A stretch of 58,229 nucleotides of DNA, taken from contig CANQOA010000008.1 of NCBI GenBank assembly GCA_947625355.1, positions 1-58,229 of the forward strand, read 5' to 3'. Numbering within the stretch: position 1 is the first letter of the stretch; every line of letters starts with the position of its first letter. The notes beneath the pieces were generated by a model. It ran no database searches. It was not told where the DNA came from and saw nothing but the letters and a program-made list of their open reading frames with translations. The translations under genes were made by a program, and so were the position numbers. This document shows positions 26,537-35,400 of the stretch, in pieces. This DNA is from an uncultured Oscillospiraceae bacterium. GTDB taxonomy: Bacteria; Bacillota; Clostridia; Oscillospirales; Oscillospiraceae.

Positions 26537-27391
26537 TCAGTCAAAGGCGAAGCCCCACCACAGCTTGCCGGCCGTGGGGTCGCTGACCGTGGAGCGGAAC
26601 ACGGCGGTCATATAGGGCCGGACCTGGCCGGGGCCCTCCAGGACCAGGGGCGTGCGTACCTCGAATTCCCTGGCGGGCAGGTGTACCGCCGCGGCCTCCA
26701 GCACCTCTTTCCAGTCCCCGCCGGGAGCCAGCAGCTCCCGTACCCGGCATACGTCCCCGTCTATGTCCGCGGCCAGGATGTCCCCGTCCACGGAGAAGAA
26801 CCCGCCGCCGTACAGCTCCATGGCCCTGGCCTCCATGCTCAGGAAGGAGCCGGGCATGACGGCGTAAGGGGTGCCCCGCAGCAGGGACTTGCGCCGCAGG
26901 TAGTATTCCCCGAGGGAGATGCGCTCGGCGTCCCGCCCCGGCTGGGGGGACAGCTCCGCCGCCGCGATCCGGCCCTCCCGGATGTAGCTGACCGGCACCA
27001 CGCCGCCGGCCATGCGGAAAAAGTGGAACTGGGCCTCGTCCCCCGGCAGCACGCACGCCGCGTCCTGCCGCTGCAGCGCGGCGGTGACGCAGGCGCGGTA
27101 TACCGCCGTGCCGATGCCCCGGCCCCGCCAGGCCGGATCGGTAGCCAGTCCGTACAGGTATGCCGAGGACAGAGCCATGTCGGAGGGCGGGAACAGCAGC
27201 GGCCCGTCCAGGATGTACATGGCCGACACGACCTGGCCCTCCGCCTCGGCCACGAGACAGCTGTCATGGATCAGGAACTGGTCGTGAAAGGCGCGGATAT
27301 ACGCCTCGTCGTGGCGGAAAGCCTCCCGCCACAGGGTCACCAGCCGGGGGCGGTCCGCCTCCCGCCAGGGACGGATGATGAGATCAGACAT
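26537..27391 (-). CDS. GNAT-family N-acetyltransferase
   Basis: Predicted acetyl-CoA-dependent acetyltransferase, 284 residues. The N-terminal GNAT fold (about 1-150) contains the acetyl-CoA-binding turn RGRGIGTAVY after YGLATDPAW. The C-terminal half (about 160-284) is a second domain (SLGEYYLRRKSLLRGTPYAV) giving an Eis-like two-domain length; the substrate is not predictable. ATG 27391 follows GTGGAG by 7 nt; a TTG two codons earlier is possible. Its stop lies 186 nt before the GTPase-NYN start. Confidence 0.82.
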   Translation of the reverse strand: MSDLIIRPWREADRPRLVTLWREAFRHDEAYIRAFHDQFLIHDSCLVAEAEGQVVSAMYILDGPLLFPPSDMALSSAYLYGLATDPAWRGRGIGTAVYRACVTAALQRQDAACVLPGDEAQFHFFRMAGGVVPVSYIREGRIAAAELSPQPGRDAERISLGEYYLRRKSLLRGTPYAVMPGSFLSMEARAMELYGGGFFSVDGDILAADIDGDVCRVRELLAPGGDWKEVLEAAAVHLPAREFEVRTPLVLEGPGQVRPYMTAVFRSTVSDPTAGKLWWGFAFD

Positions 27392-27439
27392 GTGCAAACT
27401 CCACTTCTATATCGTCCGCGCCGGCAGACCGGACGCGGC

Positions 27440-28024
27440 TCAGCCGCGCAGGCTCCGGATCTCCCGCTGCAGCGTTTTCAGGTCCACGAACGTCTCCGGC
27501 CGCTTGCTCGGGTCCCGCAGCAGGGCGGAGGGGTGGTACATGGCCATGGCCTTTCGGCCGTCCACGTCGAACCACTGGCCGTGCTCCCTGGTGATGCGGA
27601 AGTCCGGCTTGATGAACGCCATGGCGGCGATGCGGCCCAGAAAGACCAGGATCTTCGGATCGACCAGGGCCAGCTGCCGCTCCAGCCAGGGCATGCACGC
27701 CGCCTGCTCGTCAGGCAGCGGGTCCCGGTTCCGGGGCGGGCGGCACTTGACGATGTTGGCGATGTACACCTGGGTCCGGTCCAGGTCGATGATCTGGAGC
27801 ATGGTGTCCAGAAGCTTTCCCGCCGGGCCCACGAAGGGCTCGCCCTGCAGGTCCTCCTGCTCGCCGGGGCCCTCGCCGATGAACATCACGTCCGCCGACT
27901 CGTTTCCCACGCCGAACACCAGGTGCTGCCGGGTGTGGCCCAGCTGGCAGTCCATGCAGCGGGAGCATTCGCCCTTCAGCGCTTCCCAGCTGTCGCCGCC
28001 GGGGTTTTCTCTGAAAAAGTCCAT
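27440..28024 (-). CDS. Uracil-DNA glycosylase, family 4 (iron-sulfur type)
   Basis: Base-excision repair enzyme that removes uracil from DNA. It has 194 residues. Family 4 motifs are GEGPGEQEDLQGEPFVGPAG (about 50-69) and YHPSALLRD (about 164-172). The N-terminal CSRCMDC and a later Cys in VKCRPP and in AACMPW can ligate the 4Fe-4S cluster of this family. It begins one base after the stop of the ABC exporter gene, so it is the third gene of that transcript. The link with the exporter is positional only. Confidence 0.9.
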   Translation of the reverse strand: MDFFRENPGGDSWEALKGECSRCMDCQLGHTRQHLVFGVGNESADVMFIGEGPGEQEDLQGEPFVGPAGKLLDTMLQIIDLDRTQVYIANIVKCRPPRNRDPLPDEQAACMPWLERQLALVDPKILVFLGRIAAMAFIKPDFRITREHGQWFDVDGRKAMAMYHPSALLRDPSKRPETFVDLKTLQREIRSLRG

Positions 28025-28025
28025 A

Positions 28026-29996
28026 TCAGTCCAGCTCGCTCTGGCCGGTGTAGAGCATGTAGTACCGCCCCTTTTGCTCCAGCAGTTCCTCGTGGCTGCC
28101 CCGCTCCACGATCTGGCCGTGCTCGATGACCACGATGGCCTGGGCGTTGCGGACGGTGGAGAGGCGGTGGGCGATGACGAACACCGTCCGGCCCTCCATC
28201 AGCGCGTCCATGCCCCGGTCGATGAGCTTTTCGGTGCGGGTGTCGATGGAGCTGGTGGCCTCGTCCAGGATCATCACCGGGTGCTTGGCCACGGCGGTGC
28301 GGGCGATGGCCAGCAGCTGCCGCTGGCCCTGGGACAGGTTCTGGCCGTTGCCGGTGATCATGGTATCGTAGCCGTTCGGCAGGCGGGTGATGAACCCGTG
28401 GGCGTTGGCGGACTTGGCCGCGGCGATGCACTCCTCGTCCGTGGCGTCCAGCTTGCCATAGCGGATGTTCTCCATGACCGTGCCGGTGAAGAGGTTGGTA
28501 TCCTGCAGCACGATGCCCATGCTCCGGCGCAGGCCGGCTTTTTTGATGTCCTTGACATCGATGCCGTCGATGAGGATACGGCCGCTGTCGATCTCATAGA
28601 AGCGGTTGATCAGGTTGGTGACGGTGGTCTTGCCCGCGCCGGTGGAGCCCACGAAGGCGATCTTCTGGCCGGGTTTTGCCCAGACGGTGACGCCCTTCAG
28701 AACGGGCTTTTCCGGGACATAGGAGAAGTACACGTCCTCCAGGCGAACGTTGCCCAGCACCTCCCGGAACGCATAGAAGCCGTCCCCCTGGGGGATCTTC
28801 CAGGCCCAGAAGCCGGTGCGCTCGCCCTTGGCGGTCTCGGTGAGGGTGCCGTCCGGGGCGCGGTCCACGGTGACCAGGGTCACGGTGCCGTCGTCCGGCT
28901 CCGGCTCGTGGTCGATGACGGCGAAGATGCGCTCCGCGCCGGCGATGGCGGAGAACAGGTTGATGGCCTGGTTCGACATCATGTTGATGGGCATGGTCAC
29001 CTGGCGGATGTAGTTGAGGTACACGCCCAGAGAGCCGATGGTGAAGGAGCCCGTCAGGGTCATGAACCCGCCCAGCACGGCCGTCACGGCATAGCAGACG
29101 TTCATGATGGCGTTCATGGTGGGGAAGATGATGTTGCCCAGGAAGTTGGCAAAGATGGCGTTGTCCCGGTAATCGTCGTTCAGCTCGCTGAAGTCCTCCT
29201 TGGCCCGCTCCTCGTAATTGAAGGCTTTGACCACCTTCAGCCCGTCCAGCATCTCCTCGATGTAGCCGTTGAGCGTGCCCAGGGAGGCCTGCTGCTTTTT
29301 GAAGAGGATCTTGGAGAACCGGCCCACGCCCCGGACCAGGCCGAAGGAGACGGCGATGGTCAGAAGGGTGATGAGGAACAGCTTCCAGCTGAGGTTGATC
29401 ATCAGCGCCACGGTGCCCACGAAGGTGATGATGCCGGACAAGAACTGCACGATGCCCTGCTCCAGGCACATCTGCACGTTGTCCGCGTCGTTGGAGAAGC
29501 GGCTCATGAGCTCGCCGTGGGTGTGCTGGTCGAAGAAGGTGACGGGCAGGTCCTGCAGCGCGGAGAAGAGGTCCCGCCGCAGGGCGTTGGTGGCCCACTG
29601 TGCCAGAGTCATGCAGGTGCGGGAGGTGAAGTATGTGGCCACGGCGCTGGCCAGATAGATGACGGTCAGGATGCCGAGCTGCCGTGCCAGCGCGGAGTAA
29701 TCCTTGGTCTGCTGGGTGATGAGGGGCACGATATAGTCGTCGATGAGGGGTTTGAGATAGTAGCTGGCCGCCAGAGTGCAGCCGGTGGAGACGAGCATCA
29801 TCACCAGCACCAGCACGAAAAGTCCCTTGTTCTTGCCGGCGTAGCCCAAAATGCGGATGAGAGTGCCCTTGGCGTCCTTGGGCTTGCGGAAGTCCCGGCC
29901 GCCGCTTTTATAGATCTTCTCGTCGTTGACGTCCACGTTGTCCACAGCCAGGCGCGCCTTCAGCTGGGCCCAAATGCTCTTGCCGTGATCAGCCAT
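28026..29996 (-). CDS. Heterodimeric ABC exporter half, canonical Walker B subunit
   Basis: Membrane exporter half-transporter, 656 residues: six transmembrane helices (about 40-350) and an ATPase domain. Walker A is GSTGAGKTTV. The signature is degenerate (NLSQGQRQ), while Walker B keeps the catalytic Glu (VMILDEATSSID). With its partner this makes one proper and one degenerate ATP site, as in TM287/288 or BmrCD. An extra linker of about 50 residues before the ATPase domain (DDGTVTLVTVDRAPDGTLTE and following) lengthens it beyond the usual 580-600. Start ATG follows AGGAGG and overlaps the partner gene by 8 nt. Drug or lipid export is likely. Confidence 0.9.
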   Translation of the reverse strand: MADHGKSIWAQLKARLAVDNVDVNDEKIYKSGGRDFRKPKDAKGTLIRILGYAGKNKGLFVLVLVMMLVSTGCTLAASYYLKPLIDDYIVPLITQQTKDYSALARQLGILTVIYLASAVATYFTSRTCMTLAQWATNALRRDLFSALQDLPVTFFDQHTHGELMSRFSNDADNVQMCLEQGIVQFLSGIITFVGTVALMINLSWKLFLITLLTIAVSFGLVRGVGRFSKILFKKQQASLGTLNGYIEEMLDGLKVVKAFNYEERAKEDFSELNDDYRDNAIFANFLGNIIFPTMNAIMNVCYAVTAVLGGFMTLTGSFTIGSLGVYLNYIRQVTMPINMMSNQAINLFSAIAGAERIFAVIDHEPEPDDGTVTLVTVDRAPDGTLTETAKGERTGFWAWKIPQGDGFYAFREVLGNVRLEDVYFSYVPEKPVLKGVTVWAKPGQKIAFVGSTGAGKTTVTNLINRFYEIDSGRILIDGIDVKDIKKAGLRRSMGIVLQDTNLFTGTVMENIRYGKLDATDEECIAAAKSANAHGFITRLPNGYDTMITGNGQNLSQGQRQLLAIARTAVAKHPVMILDEATSSIDTRTEKLIDRGMDALMEGRTVFVIAHRLSTVRNAQAIVVIEHGQIVERGSHEELLEQKGRYYMLYTGQSELD

Positions 29997-31734
29997 TGCT
30001 CAGCGCCTCCTCTACCTGCGAAGTATAGATGTCCCGATAGATGGGGCTGCGCTTCATGAGCTCCTCGTGGGTGCCCACGGATTCGACGCCGCCCTCGTCC
30101 AGCACCACGATCTTGTCCGCGTTCACCACGGAGGAGATGCGCTGGGCGATGATGAACACGGTGGTGTGGGCCAGCTCCCGGGAAAAGCTCTCCCGGATGC
30201 GGCCCTCGGTGTCGGAGTCCACGGCGCTGGTGCTGTCGTCCAAAATGAGGATGGCTGGCTTTTTCAGCATGGCCCGCGCGATGCACAGCCTCTGTTTCTG
30301 GCCGCCGGAGACGTTGGAGCCGCCCTGCTGGATATGGGTGTCCAGCCCGTCGGGCATCTGGGAGACGAAGTCCCAGGCCTGGGCGCTCTTGAGCGCGTCG
30401 ATGATCTCCTCGTCGGTGGCGTCCTGCTTGCCCCAGGCGATGTTCTGGCGGATGGTGCCGGAGAAGAGGACGTTTTTCTGCAGCACCATGCCGATGCCGT
30501 CCCGCAGATCGCGGATGCGGTAATCCCGCACGTCCACGCCGTCCACCAGCACCTGCCCCTCGGTCACGTCATAGAACCGGGGGATCAGGTTCACCAGGCT
30601 GGACTTGCCGGAGCCGGTGCCGCCCACGATGGCCACCGTCTGGCCGGGGGCGGCGGAGAAGGAGATGTTCCGCAGCACGTCCTCGCCGTTGCCGGTGCGG
30701 GAATAGCGGAAGGAGACGTTTTTGAACTCCACGCTGCCCCGGGACGGCTCGATGGTCCGCTGGGGGGCGTCGGGCCGGTCCTGGATGTCGGGAACGGTGT
30801 CCAGCACCTCGGCGATACGCTTGCCGCAGGCGCGGGAGCGGGTGTACTGCATCAGCACCATGGAGAACATCATCACGCTCATCATGATCTGGTTCAGATA
30901 GCTGATGACCGCCAGCAGCTGGCCGGATTCGATCTCGCCGGTGGCCACCATCCGCCCGCCGAACCAGTAGATGCACAGCGTCACCGCGTTGAGCACGATC
31001 GTGGCCAGAGGGCTCATGGCGATGATCACGCCCACGGCCTTCAGGTTGGACCGGGTCAGCTCGTCGTTGGCCTTTTTGAACTTCTGCCGCTCATAGCGCT
31101 GGCGGACGAAAGCCTTCACCACCCGGATGGCGATCAGATTCTCCTGGATGTCCGCGTTCATGGCGTCCAGCTTTTGCTGCACCCGCAGGAAGAGCTTATC
31201 CACCAGGGTCATCACCGTGACCACGCCCACGAACAGCAGCGGCACCGCCACCATATAGATGAGGGCAAGCTTCCGGGAATAGGAGACGACGATGGTCATG
31301 GCCACCAGCAGCTGGAAGGGCGCCTGGATGAAGGTGCGCAGCATCATCTGCACCGCCATTTGCAGCTGGCGCACGTCGCTGGTGGTGCGGGTGATGAGGC
31401 TGGCGGTGGAGAACCGGTCGATGTCGGCAAAGGAGAATTCCTGGATCTGCCGGTACATGGCCGAGCGGAGGTTGGCACCGAAGCCGTTGGCCGCCCGGGA
31501 AGCGTTCCAGGTGCTGATATAGCCGGACACGGCGCTCAGGATGGCCAGCGCCGTCATCAGCAGGCCGCAGATGACGATGTACCGCCGGTTGCCGGTGGCC
31601 ACGCCCACGTCCACGATGTTGCTCATCAGCGTGGGCAGGGCCAGGGTGACCACGGTCTCCAGCAAAACGAAAATGGGGGTCAGGATCAGGGAATCTTTGT
31701 ACTTTCCCCAATAGCCTGTGAGGATCTCGCGCAT
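29989..31734 (-). CDS. Heterodimeric ABC exporter half, degenerate Walker B subunit
   Basis: Partner half-transporter, 581 residues, six transmembrane helices then an ATPase domain. Walker A is GGTGSGKSSL and the signature is NVSGGQKQR. Walker B reads ILILDDSTSAVD, with Asp replacing the catalytic Glu, the mark of the degenerate-site subunit. The two halves complement each other exactly as in known heterodimeric exporters. AAAGGAG lies 13 nt before the ATG, rather far. The promoter upstream is covered by palindromes that suggest ligand-controlled repression; no regulator gene is adjacent. Confidence 0.9.
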   Translation of the reverse strand: MREILTGYWGKYKDSLILTPIFVLLETVVTLALPTLMSNIVDVGVATGNRRYIVICGLLMTALAILSAVSGYISTWNASRAANGFGANLRSAMYRQIQEFSFADIDRFSTASLITRTTSDVRQLQMAVQMMLRTFIQAPFQLLVAMTIVVSYSRKLALIYMVAVPLLFVGVVTVMTLVDKLFLRVQQKLDAMNADIQENLIAIRVVKAFVRQRYERQKFKKANDELTRSNLKAVGVIIAMSPLATIVLNAVTLCIYWFGGRMVATGEIESGQLLAVISYLNQIMMSVMMFSMVLMQYTRSRACGKRIAEVLDTVPDIQDRPDAPQRTIEPSRGSVEFKNVSFRYSRTGNGEDVLRNISFSAAPGQTVAIVGGTGSGKSSLVNLIPRFYDVTEGQVLVDGVDVRDYRIRDLRDGIGMVLQKNVLFSGTIRQNIAWGKQDATDEEIIDALKSAQAWDFVSQMPDGLDTHIQQGGSNVSGGQKQRLCIARAMLKKPAILILDDSTSAVDSDTEGRIRESFSRELAHTTVFIIAQRISSVVNADKIVVLDEGGVESVGTHEELMKRSPIYRDIYTSQVEEALSNG

Positions 31735-31792
31735 AGGGATGAGACGGCTCCTTTCATGATCGTTTTCTTATTACAATATTAATAACTAAAAT

Positions 31793-31821
31793 AGTTTACC
31801 AAACCGGCCGGTTGAAGTCAA
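31793..31821 (-). promoter_or_regulatory. Promoter for the ABC exporter operon
   Basis: On the minus strand TTGACT (31816-31821), a 17-bp spacer and TAAACT (31793-31798). The leader would be about 55 nt, AT-rich. The spacer and -35 lie inside overlapping palindromes. Confidence 0.68.
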
Positions 31822-31830
31822 CCGTACGGT
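31802..31830. promoter_or_regulatory. Three overlapping palindromes, probable repressor operator
   Basis: AACCGGCCGGTT (31802-31813), CGGTTGA-AG-TCAACCG (31809-31824) and ACCGTACGGT (31821-31830) are each perfect inverted repeats. They cover the spacer and -35 of the exporter promoter. The CCGG-centred form resembles TetR-family operators; that attribution is inference. Confidence 0.6.
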
Positions 31831-31857
31831 GTGAACAGAGTGTGAATTGTGCGCCAG

Positions 31858-31886
31858 TCATAATGGGCCGGACAGGCTCATAGGCT
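31858..31886 (+). promoter_or_regulatory. Candidate sigma-E promoter for spoIIIA
   Basis: TCATAAT (31858-31864), a 14-bp spacer and CATAGGCT (31879-31886), close to the mother-cell sigma-E pattern. The spoIIIA operon of Bacillus is sigma-E dependent, which raises the prior. The transcript would begin almost at the ribosome binding site. Confidence 0.45.
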
Positions 31887-31905
31887 TGCCCTGGGAGGGA
31901 TGGCG

Positions 31906-32784
31906 ATGGACGGATTCACGGCCGCGGCGGCGCTGCTGCCGCCGGCGCTGCGGCGGGCGGCGGAGAGCCTGCCGCCGGAGGACCGGGCCCGCTGCGAGGA
32001 GCTGCGGCTGCGGCGGGGCCGGGAGGCCACGGCGCTGGTGGACGGGAAGGAATACGGTCTGGGGACCGGGCCGGTGACGGAGGGGCACATGCGCGCCGTG
32101 GCGGAGGCGGCCACGGGGGCCAGCCTGCACGCGGCGGGGGAGCAGCTGCGCCAGGGCTATCTGGCCGCGCCCGGCGGGGTGCGGGTGGGCCTGTGCGGCG
32201 AGGCGGTGATGGGGCCGGCGGGCCTGGAGGGACTGCGGGAGCTGTCCGGCATGGCCATCCGGGTGCCGCGGGCCGTGGAGGGCTGCGCCGACGGCATCTG
32301 GGACGCGCTCACCGCCGGGGGATTCGTCTCCACGGTGATCTGCGCGCCGCCGGGCGGCGGCAAGACCACGCTCCTGCGGGAGCTGGTGCGCCGGCTCTCC
32401 TGGGAGGGGCTGCGGGTGGCCGTGGCGGACGAGCGGGGCGAGATCGCCGGGGCACGGAATGGGGAGCCGGGCTTCGACCTGGGGCCCCGGACGGACGTGA
32501 TGACCGGCCTCGGCAAGGCCCAGGCCGTCGGGATGCTGGTCCGGACCATGGACCCCCAGGTGGTGGCGATGGACGAGATCGGCGGCCCGGCGGACGCGCA
32601 GGCGCTGCGGCGTGCAGCCGGCTGCGGCGTGGCGCTGCTGGCTACGGCCCACGGGGAACGCGGCTGCCGGGACGGACAGACGGTCCGGGACCTGATCGGA
32701 GCGGAGGTGTTCCGCCGGCGGGTCTGGGTGGAACGGCGGGACGGCCGGCGGCGCTATACGGTGGAGCGTGCCCTATGCGGCTGA
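31906..32784 (+). CDS. spoIIIAA: Stage III sporulation protein AA
   Basis: Mother-cell ATPase of the SpoIIIA-SpoIIQ channel, related to type II/IV secretion ATPases. It has 292 residues with Walker A APPGGGKTTLLREL (about 148-161), ADERGEIAG and the Walker B-like VVAMDEIGG. ATG 31906 was chosen because GGGAGGG ends 7 nt before it; ATG 31900 is too close. It is the first gene of the eight-gene spoIIIA operon, with the next gene overlapping by 10 nt. Confidence 0.93.
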   Translation: MDGFTAAAALLPPALRRAAESLPPEDRARCEELRLRRGREATALVDGKEYGLGTGPVTEGHMRAVAEAATGASLHAAGEQLRQGYLAAPGGVRVGLCGEAVMGPAGLEGLRELSGMAIRVPRAVEGCADGIWDALTAGGFVSTVICAPPGGGKTTLLRELVRRLSWEGLRVAVADERGEIAGARNGEPGFDLGPRTDVMTGLGKAQAVGMLVRTMDPQVVAMDEIGGPADAQALRRAAGCGVALLATAHGERGCRDGQTVRDLIGAEVFRRRVWVERRDGRRRYTVERALCG

Positions 32785-33272
32785 CGGGAGCGCTGGCGCT
32801 GACGGCGGCGGGGCTGCTGGCGGGCCTGGCCGGCGCGGACCGGCTGCGGGCCCGGGCGGCGCTGCGGGCGGAGCTGTGCCGGATGCTGGACATGATGGAA
32901 TTCGAGCTGGACCGGTTCATGACGCCGCTGCCGGCGCTGTTCGCCAAGCTGGGGGACCTGCTGGACGGCGAGGCGGGCGCGCTCTGCCGGCGGATGGCCG
33001 GGGAGCTTGCCCGGCCCGAGGGGCGGGAGGCGGCGGCGCTTTGGACGGCGGCGCTGGCGTCCCTGCCGGAACAGGAGCGGCGGCTGCTGGAGCCGCTGGG
33101 ACCGGTGCTGGGCCGGTATGGCGCGGCGGAGCAGGTGCGGGCCCTGGCCGGATGCTGCCAGCAGATGGAGCGGGCCCGGGACGAGGCGCGGGCGGCGCTG
33201 CGGGAGCGGGGAAAGCTCTGGGTGGGGCTCTCCGCCGCCGGAGCGGCGGCGCTGGCGGTGCTGCTCATGTGA
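32775..33272 (+). CDS. spoIIIAB: Stage III sporulation protein AB
   Basis: Membrane protein of the spore channel with GspF-like features, 165 residues. Hydrophobic segments lie at the N-terminus (LTGALALTAAGLLAGLAGAD) and the extreme C-terminus (VGLSAAGAAALAVLLM), with a helical cytoplasmic middle (CRMLDMMEFELDRFMTPLPA). Length and layout match the family. The start overlaps spoIIIAA, implying coupled translation. Confidence 0.9.
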   Translation: MRLTGALALTAAGLLAGLAGADRLRARAALRAELCRMLDMMEFELDRFMTPLPALFAKLGDLLDGEAGALCRRMAGELARPEGREAAALWTAALASLPEQERRLLEPLGPVLGRYGAAEQVRALAGCCQQMERARDEARAALRERGKLWVGLSAAGAAALAVLLM

Positions 33273-33300
33273 GGCGGGCATATGACCAAGGATGGAGAAC

Positions 33301-33498
33301 ATGGATGTAGATCTGATCTTCAAAATCGCGGCGGTGGGCATCCTGGTGGCGGTGCTGAACCTGCTTTTGAGCCGTTCCGGCCGGGACGAGCAGGCGCTGA
33401 TGACCACGATCGCGGGGCTGGTGGTGGTGCTGGTGATCCTGGTGCAGCGGATCGCGGAGCTGTTCGAGCTGATCCGCCGGCTGTTCGAGCTGGGATGA
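33301..33498 (+). CDS. spoIIIAC: Stage III sporulation protein AC
   Basis: Small membrane protein of the channel, 65 residues with two transmembrane helices (about 4-23 and 33-52). The start MDVDLIFKIAAVGILVAVLN aligns with the family; an in-frame ATG three codons earlier is possible and would give 68 residues. The last base pairs overlap the start of spoIIIAD as ATGA. Confidence 0.9.
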   Translation: MDVDLIFKIAAVGILVAVLNLLLSRSGRDEQALMTTIAGLVVVLVILVQRIAELFELIRRLFELG

Positions 33499-33881
33499 GC
33501 GTGCTGATGAAGGCGGTGGCCCTGGGCCTGACCGGGGCGGTGGCGGCGCTTCTCTTAAAGCGCAGCGTGCCGGAGATGGGGCTAGCGGTGACGGCGGCGG
33601 TGTGCGTGGCGGCGGCGGCCCTGGCGGCGGAGCTGATGGGCCAGCTGCGCCAGACGGTGGATCTGGCCAGAGAGCAGACAGGGCTGAGCCCCGCGGTGGT
33701 GACGCCCGTGCTCAAGTGCGTGGGCATCGGCATCGTCACGCGGCTGGGGGCGGACCTGTGCAAGGACGCGGGGCAGAGCGCCGTGGCCTCGGCGGTGGAG
33801 CTGACCGGCGCGGCCTGCGCCATGGGGGCGGCGCTCCCTCTCGTCCGGGCGCTGCTGCAGATGATCTCGGAGCTGACATGA
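33495..33881 (+). CDS. spoIIIAD: Stage III sporulation protein AD
   Basis: Membrane protein of the channel, 128 residues with four hydrophobic segments. VLKCVGIGIVTRLGADLCKD and QSAVASAVELTGAACAMG are conserved landmarks. Both ends use 4-bp ATGA overlaps with its neighbours. Confidence 0.9.
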   Translation: MSVLMKAVALGLTGAVAALLLKRSVPEMGLAVTAAVCVAAAALAAELMGQLRQTVDLAREQTGLSPAVVTPVLKCVGIGIVTRLGADLCKDAGQSAVASAVELTGAACAMGAALPLVRALLQMISELT

Positions 33882-34942
33882 GAACGGTGCTGTTTCTTTT
33901 GATATGCGCGCTGCTGCTGCCCGTGCCGGCCATGGCCGCCGAGGCGGAGGCGGTGGAGCAGGCCCTGCCGGAGTCCGCCCGGGCCATCATGGGGGATGTG
34001 GGCGTCTATGAGGCCGCGGGCGGCGGGCTGTGGCGGCGGATATGGTCCTGGGCGGTCGAGGCTCTGTCCGGCCAGCTGAAGGCGGCGGCCCGGAGCGCGT
34101 GCGTGGCCCTGGCGGTGACGCTGCTGTGCTCGCTGGCGGCCGCCCTCAGCGAAGGGGGAAAGGCCCCGGAGTATGTGCTGCTGGGCGGCGCGATGGCCAT
34201 CATGGCGGTGTGCGCGGGGGACATGCGCTCCTTCCTGGGCCAGACGCGCCAGGCGCTGGCGGAGCTGTCGGACTTCTCCCGGGCGCTGCTGCCCACCATC
34301 GCCGGCGCCTCGGCGGCAGGCGGCCACGGGGCCTCGGCAGCCGCCAAATATGCCGCGTCGGCGCTGTTCATGGACGTGCTGATGACGGTGGGGATGGATG
34401 TGGTGCTGCCGCTGATCTACACCTACGCCGCCGCCAGCGCCGCCAACGCGGCCCTGCCCTCCGGGGCGCTGGGAGGACCGGTGAAGCTGACCGGCTGGGT
34501 GTGCTCCACGCTGCTGGCGGGGCTCACCACGGTGTTCACCCTGGCCCTGACGGTGACCGGCGTGGTGGCGGGCACGGCGGACAAGGCGGCCGGGAGCCTG
34601 GCCAAGACGGCCATCGCGGCGGCGCTGCCGGTGGTGGGCTCCATCCTGGCGGACGCGGCGGACACCTATCTGGCCGGGGCGGCGCTGCTGCGGGGCGCGG
34701 TGGGGGCCTTCGGCCTGGCGGCGGTGGTGTGCGTGTGCGTGGGACCGGCGATGGGCCTGGGCCTGCACTATGTGCTGTACAAGGCCGCGGCCTGCGTGGC
34801 GGAGCCCTTTGCCGAGGGCCGGCTGGCGGCTCTGGTGGGCGCCATCGGCACGGCCTACGGCATGGCCCTGGGGCTGGTGGGCAGCGCGGGGGCTATGCTG
34901 TTCATCTCGGTGGTGCTGGGAGCGGAGGTGATGGGCCCGTGA
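33878..34942 (+). CDS. spoIIIAE: Stage III sporulation protein AE
   Basis: Polytopic membrane protein of the channel, 354 residues. A cleavable signal peptide (PAMA, about residue 20) precedes about seven hydrophobic helices. LLPTIAGASAAGGHGASAA and LAKTAIAAALPVVGSILADA are family landmarks. It starts in an ATGA overlap with spoIIIAD and ends in a GTGA overlap with spoIIIAF. Confidence 0.92.
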   Translation: MRTVLFLLICALLLPVPAMAAEAEAVEQALPESARAIMGDVGVYEAAGGGLWRRIWSWAVEALSGQLKAAARSACVALAVTLLCSLAAALSEGGKAPEYVLLGGAMAIMAVCAGDMRSFLGQTRQALAELSDFSRALLPTIAGASAAGGHGASAAAKYAASALFMDVLMTVGMDVVLPLIYTYAAASAANAALPSGALGGPVKLTGWVCSTLLAGLTTVFTLALTVTGVVAGTADKAAGSLAKTAIAAALPVVGSILADAADTYLAGAALLRGAVGAFGLAAVVCVCVGPAMGLGLHYVLYKAAACVAEPFAEGRLAALVGAIGTAYGMALGLVGSAGAMLFISVVLGAEVMGP

Positions 34943-35400
34943 GGCAGTGGATCGCCGCCATCGCGGCGGCGTCGGTGCTGTCGGCCATGGCCATGGCGCT
35001 GACGCCCAAGGGGCGGGTGCGGCAGGTGACGGGGCTGGCCTGCGCGCTGGTGTGCGCGCTGGCGGTGGCGTCCCCGGTGACGGAGCTGGATCTGGGGGAG
35101 CTGGCGGCGGGCATCGCCGGCTACGAGCAGCGGGCCAGGGCGGTGGTGTCCGACGCGGAGGAGGAGGCGAAAATGCTGGATAGGACATACATAGAGGAGC
35201 GCTGCCAAGCATATATATTGGGCAAAGCGGGTCCGGACACGGCGGCCGTGACGGTGACGGCCCGGTGGGACGAGGAGCAGCTGGTCTGGTATCCCTGGTC
35301 CGCCCAGGTGGACGGCGCCTATGACGCCGCCCTCGCGGCGGTGATGGAGGGAGAGCTGGGCATCCCGCCCTCCCGCCAGAGCTGGAGGGACCATGGCTGA
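34939..35400 (+). CDS. spoIIIAF: Stage III sporulation protein AF
   Basis: Membrane protein with two N-terminal transmembrane helices (about 4-20 and 32-48) and a soluble ring-building-type domain (about 90-150, AAVTVTARWDEEQLVWYP). It has 153 residues, somewhat short for the family. The start is GTG, overlapping the spoIIIAE stop as GTGA. Confidence 0.87.
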   Translation: MRQWIAAIAAASVLSAMAMALTPKGRVRQVTGLACALVCALAVASPVTELDLGELAAGIAGYEQRARAVVSDAEEEAKMLDRTYIEERCQAYILGKAGPDTAAVTVTARWDEEQLVWYPWSAQVDGAYDAALAAVMEGELGIPPSRQSWRDHG

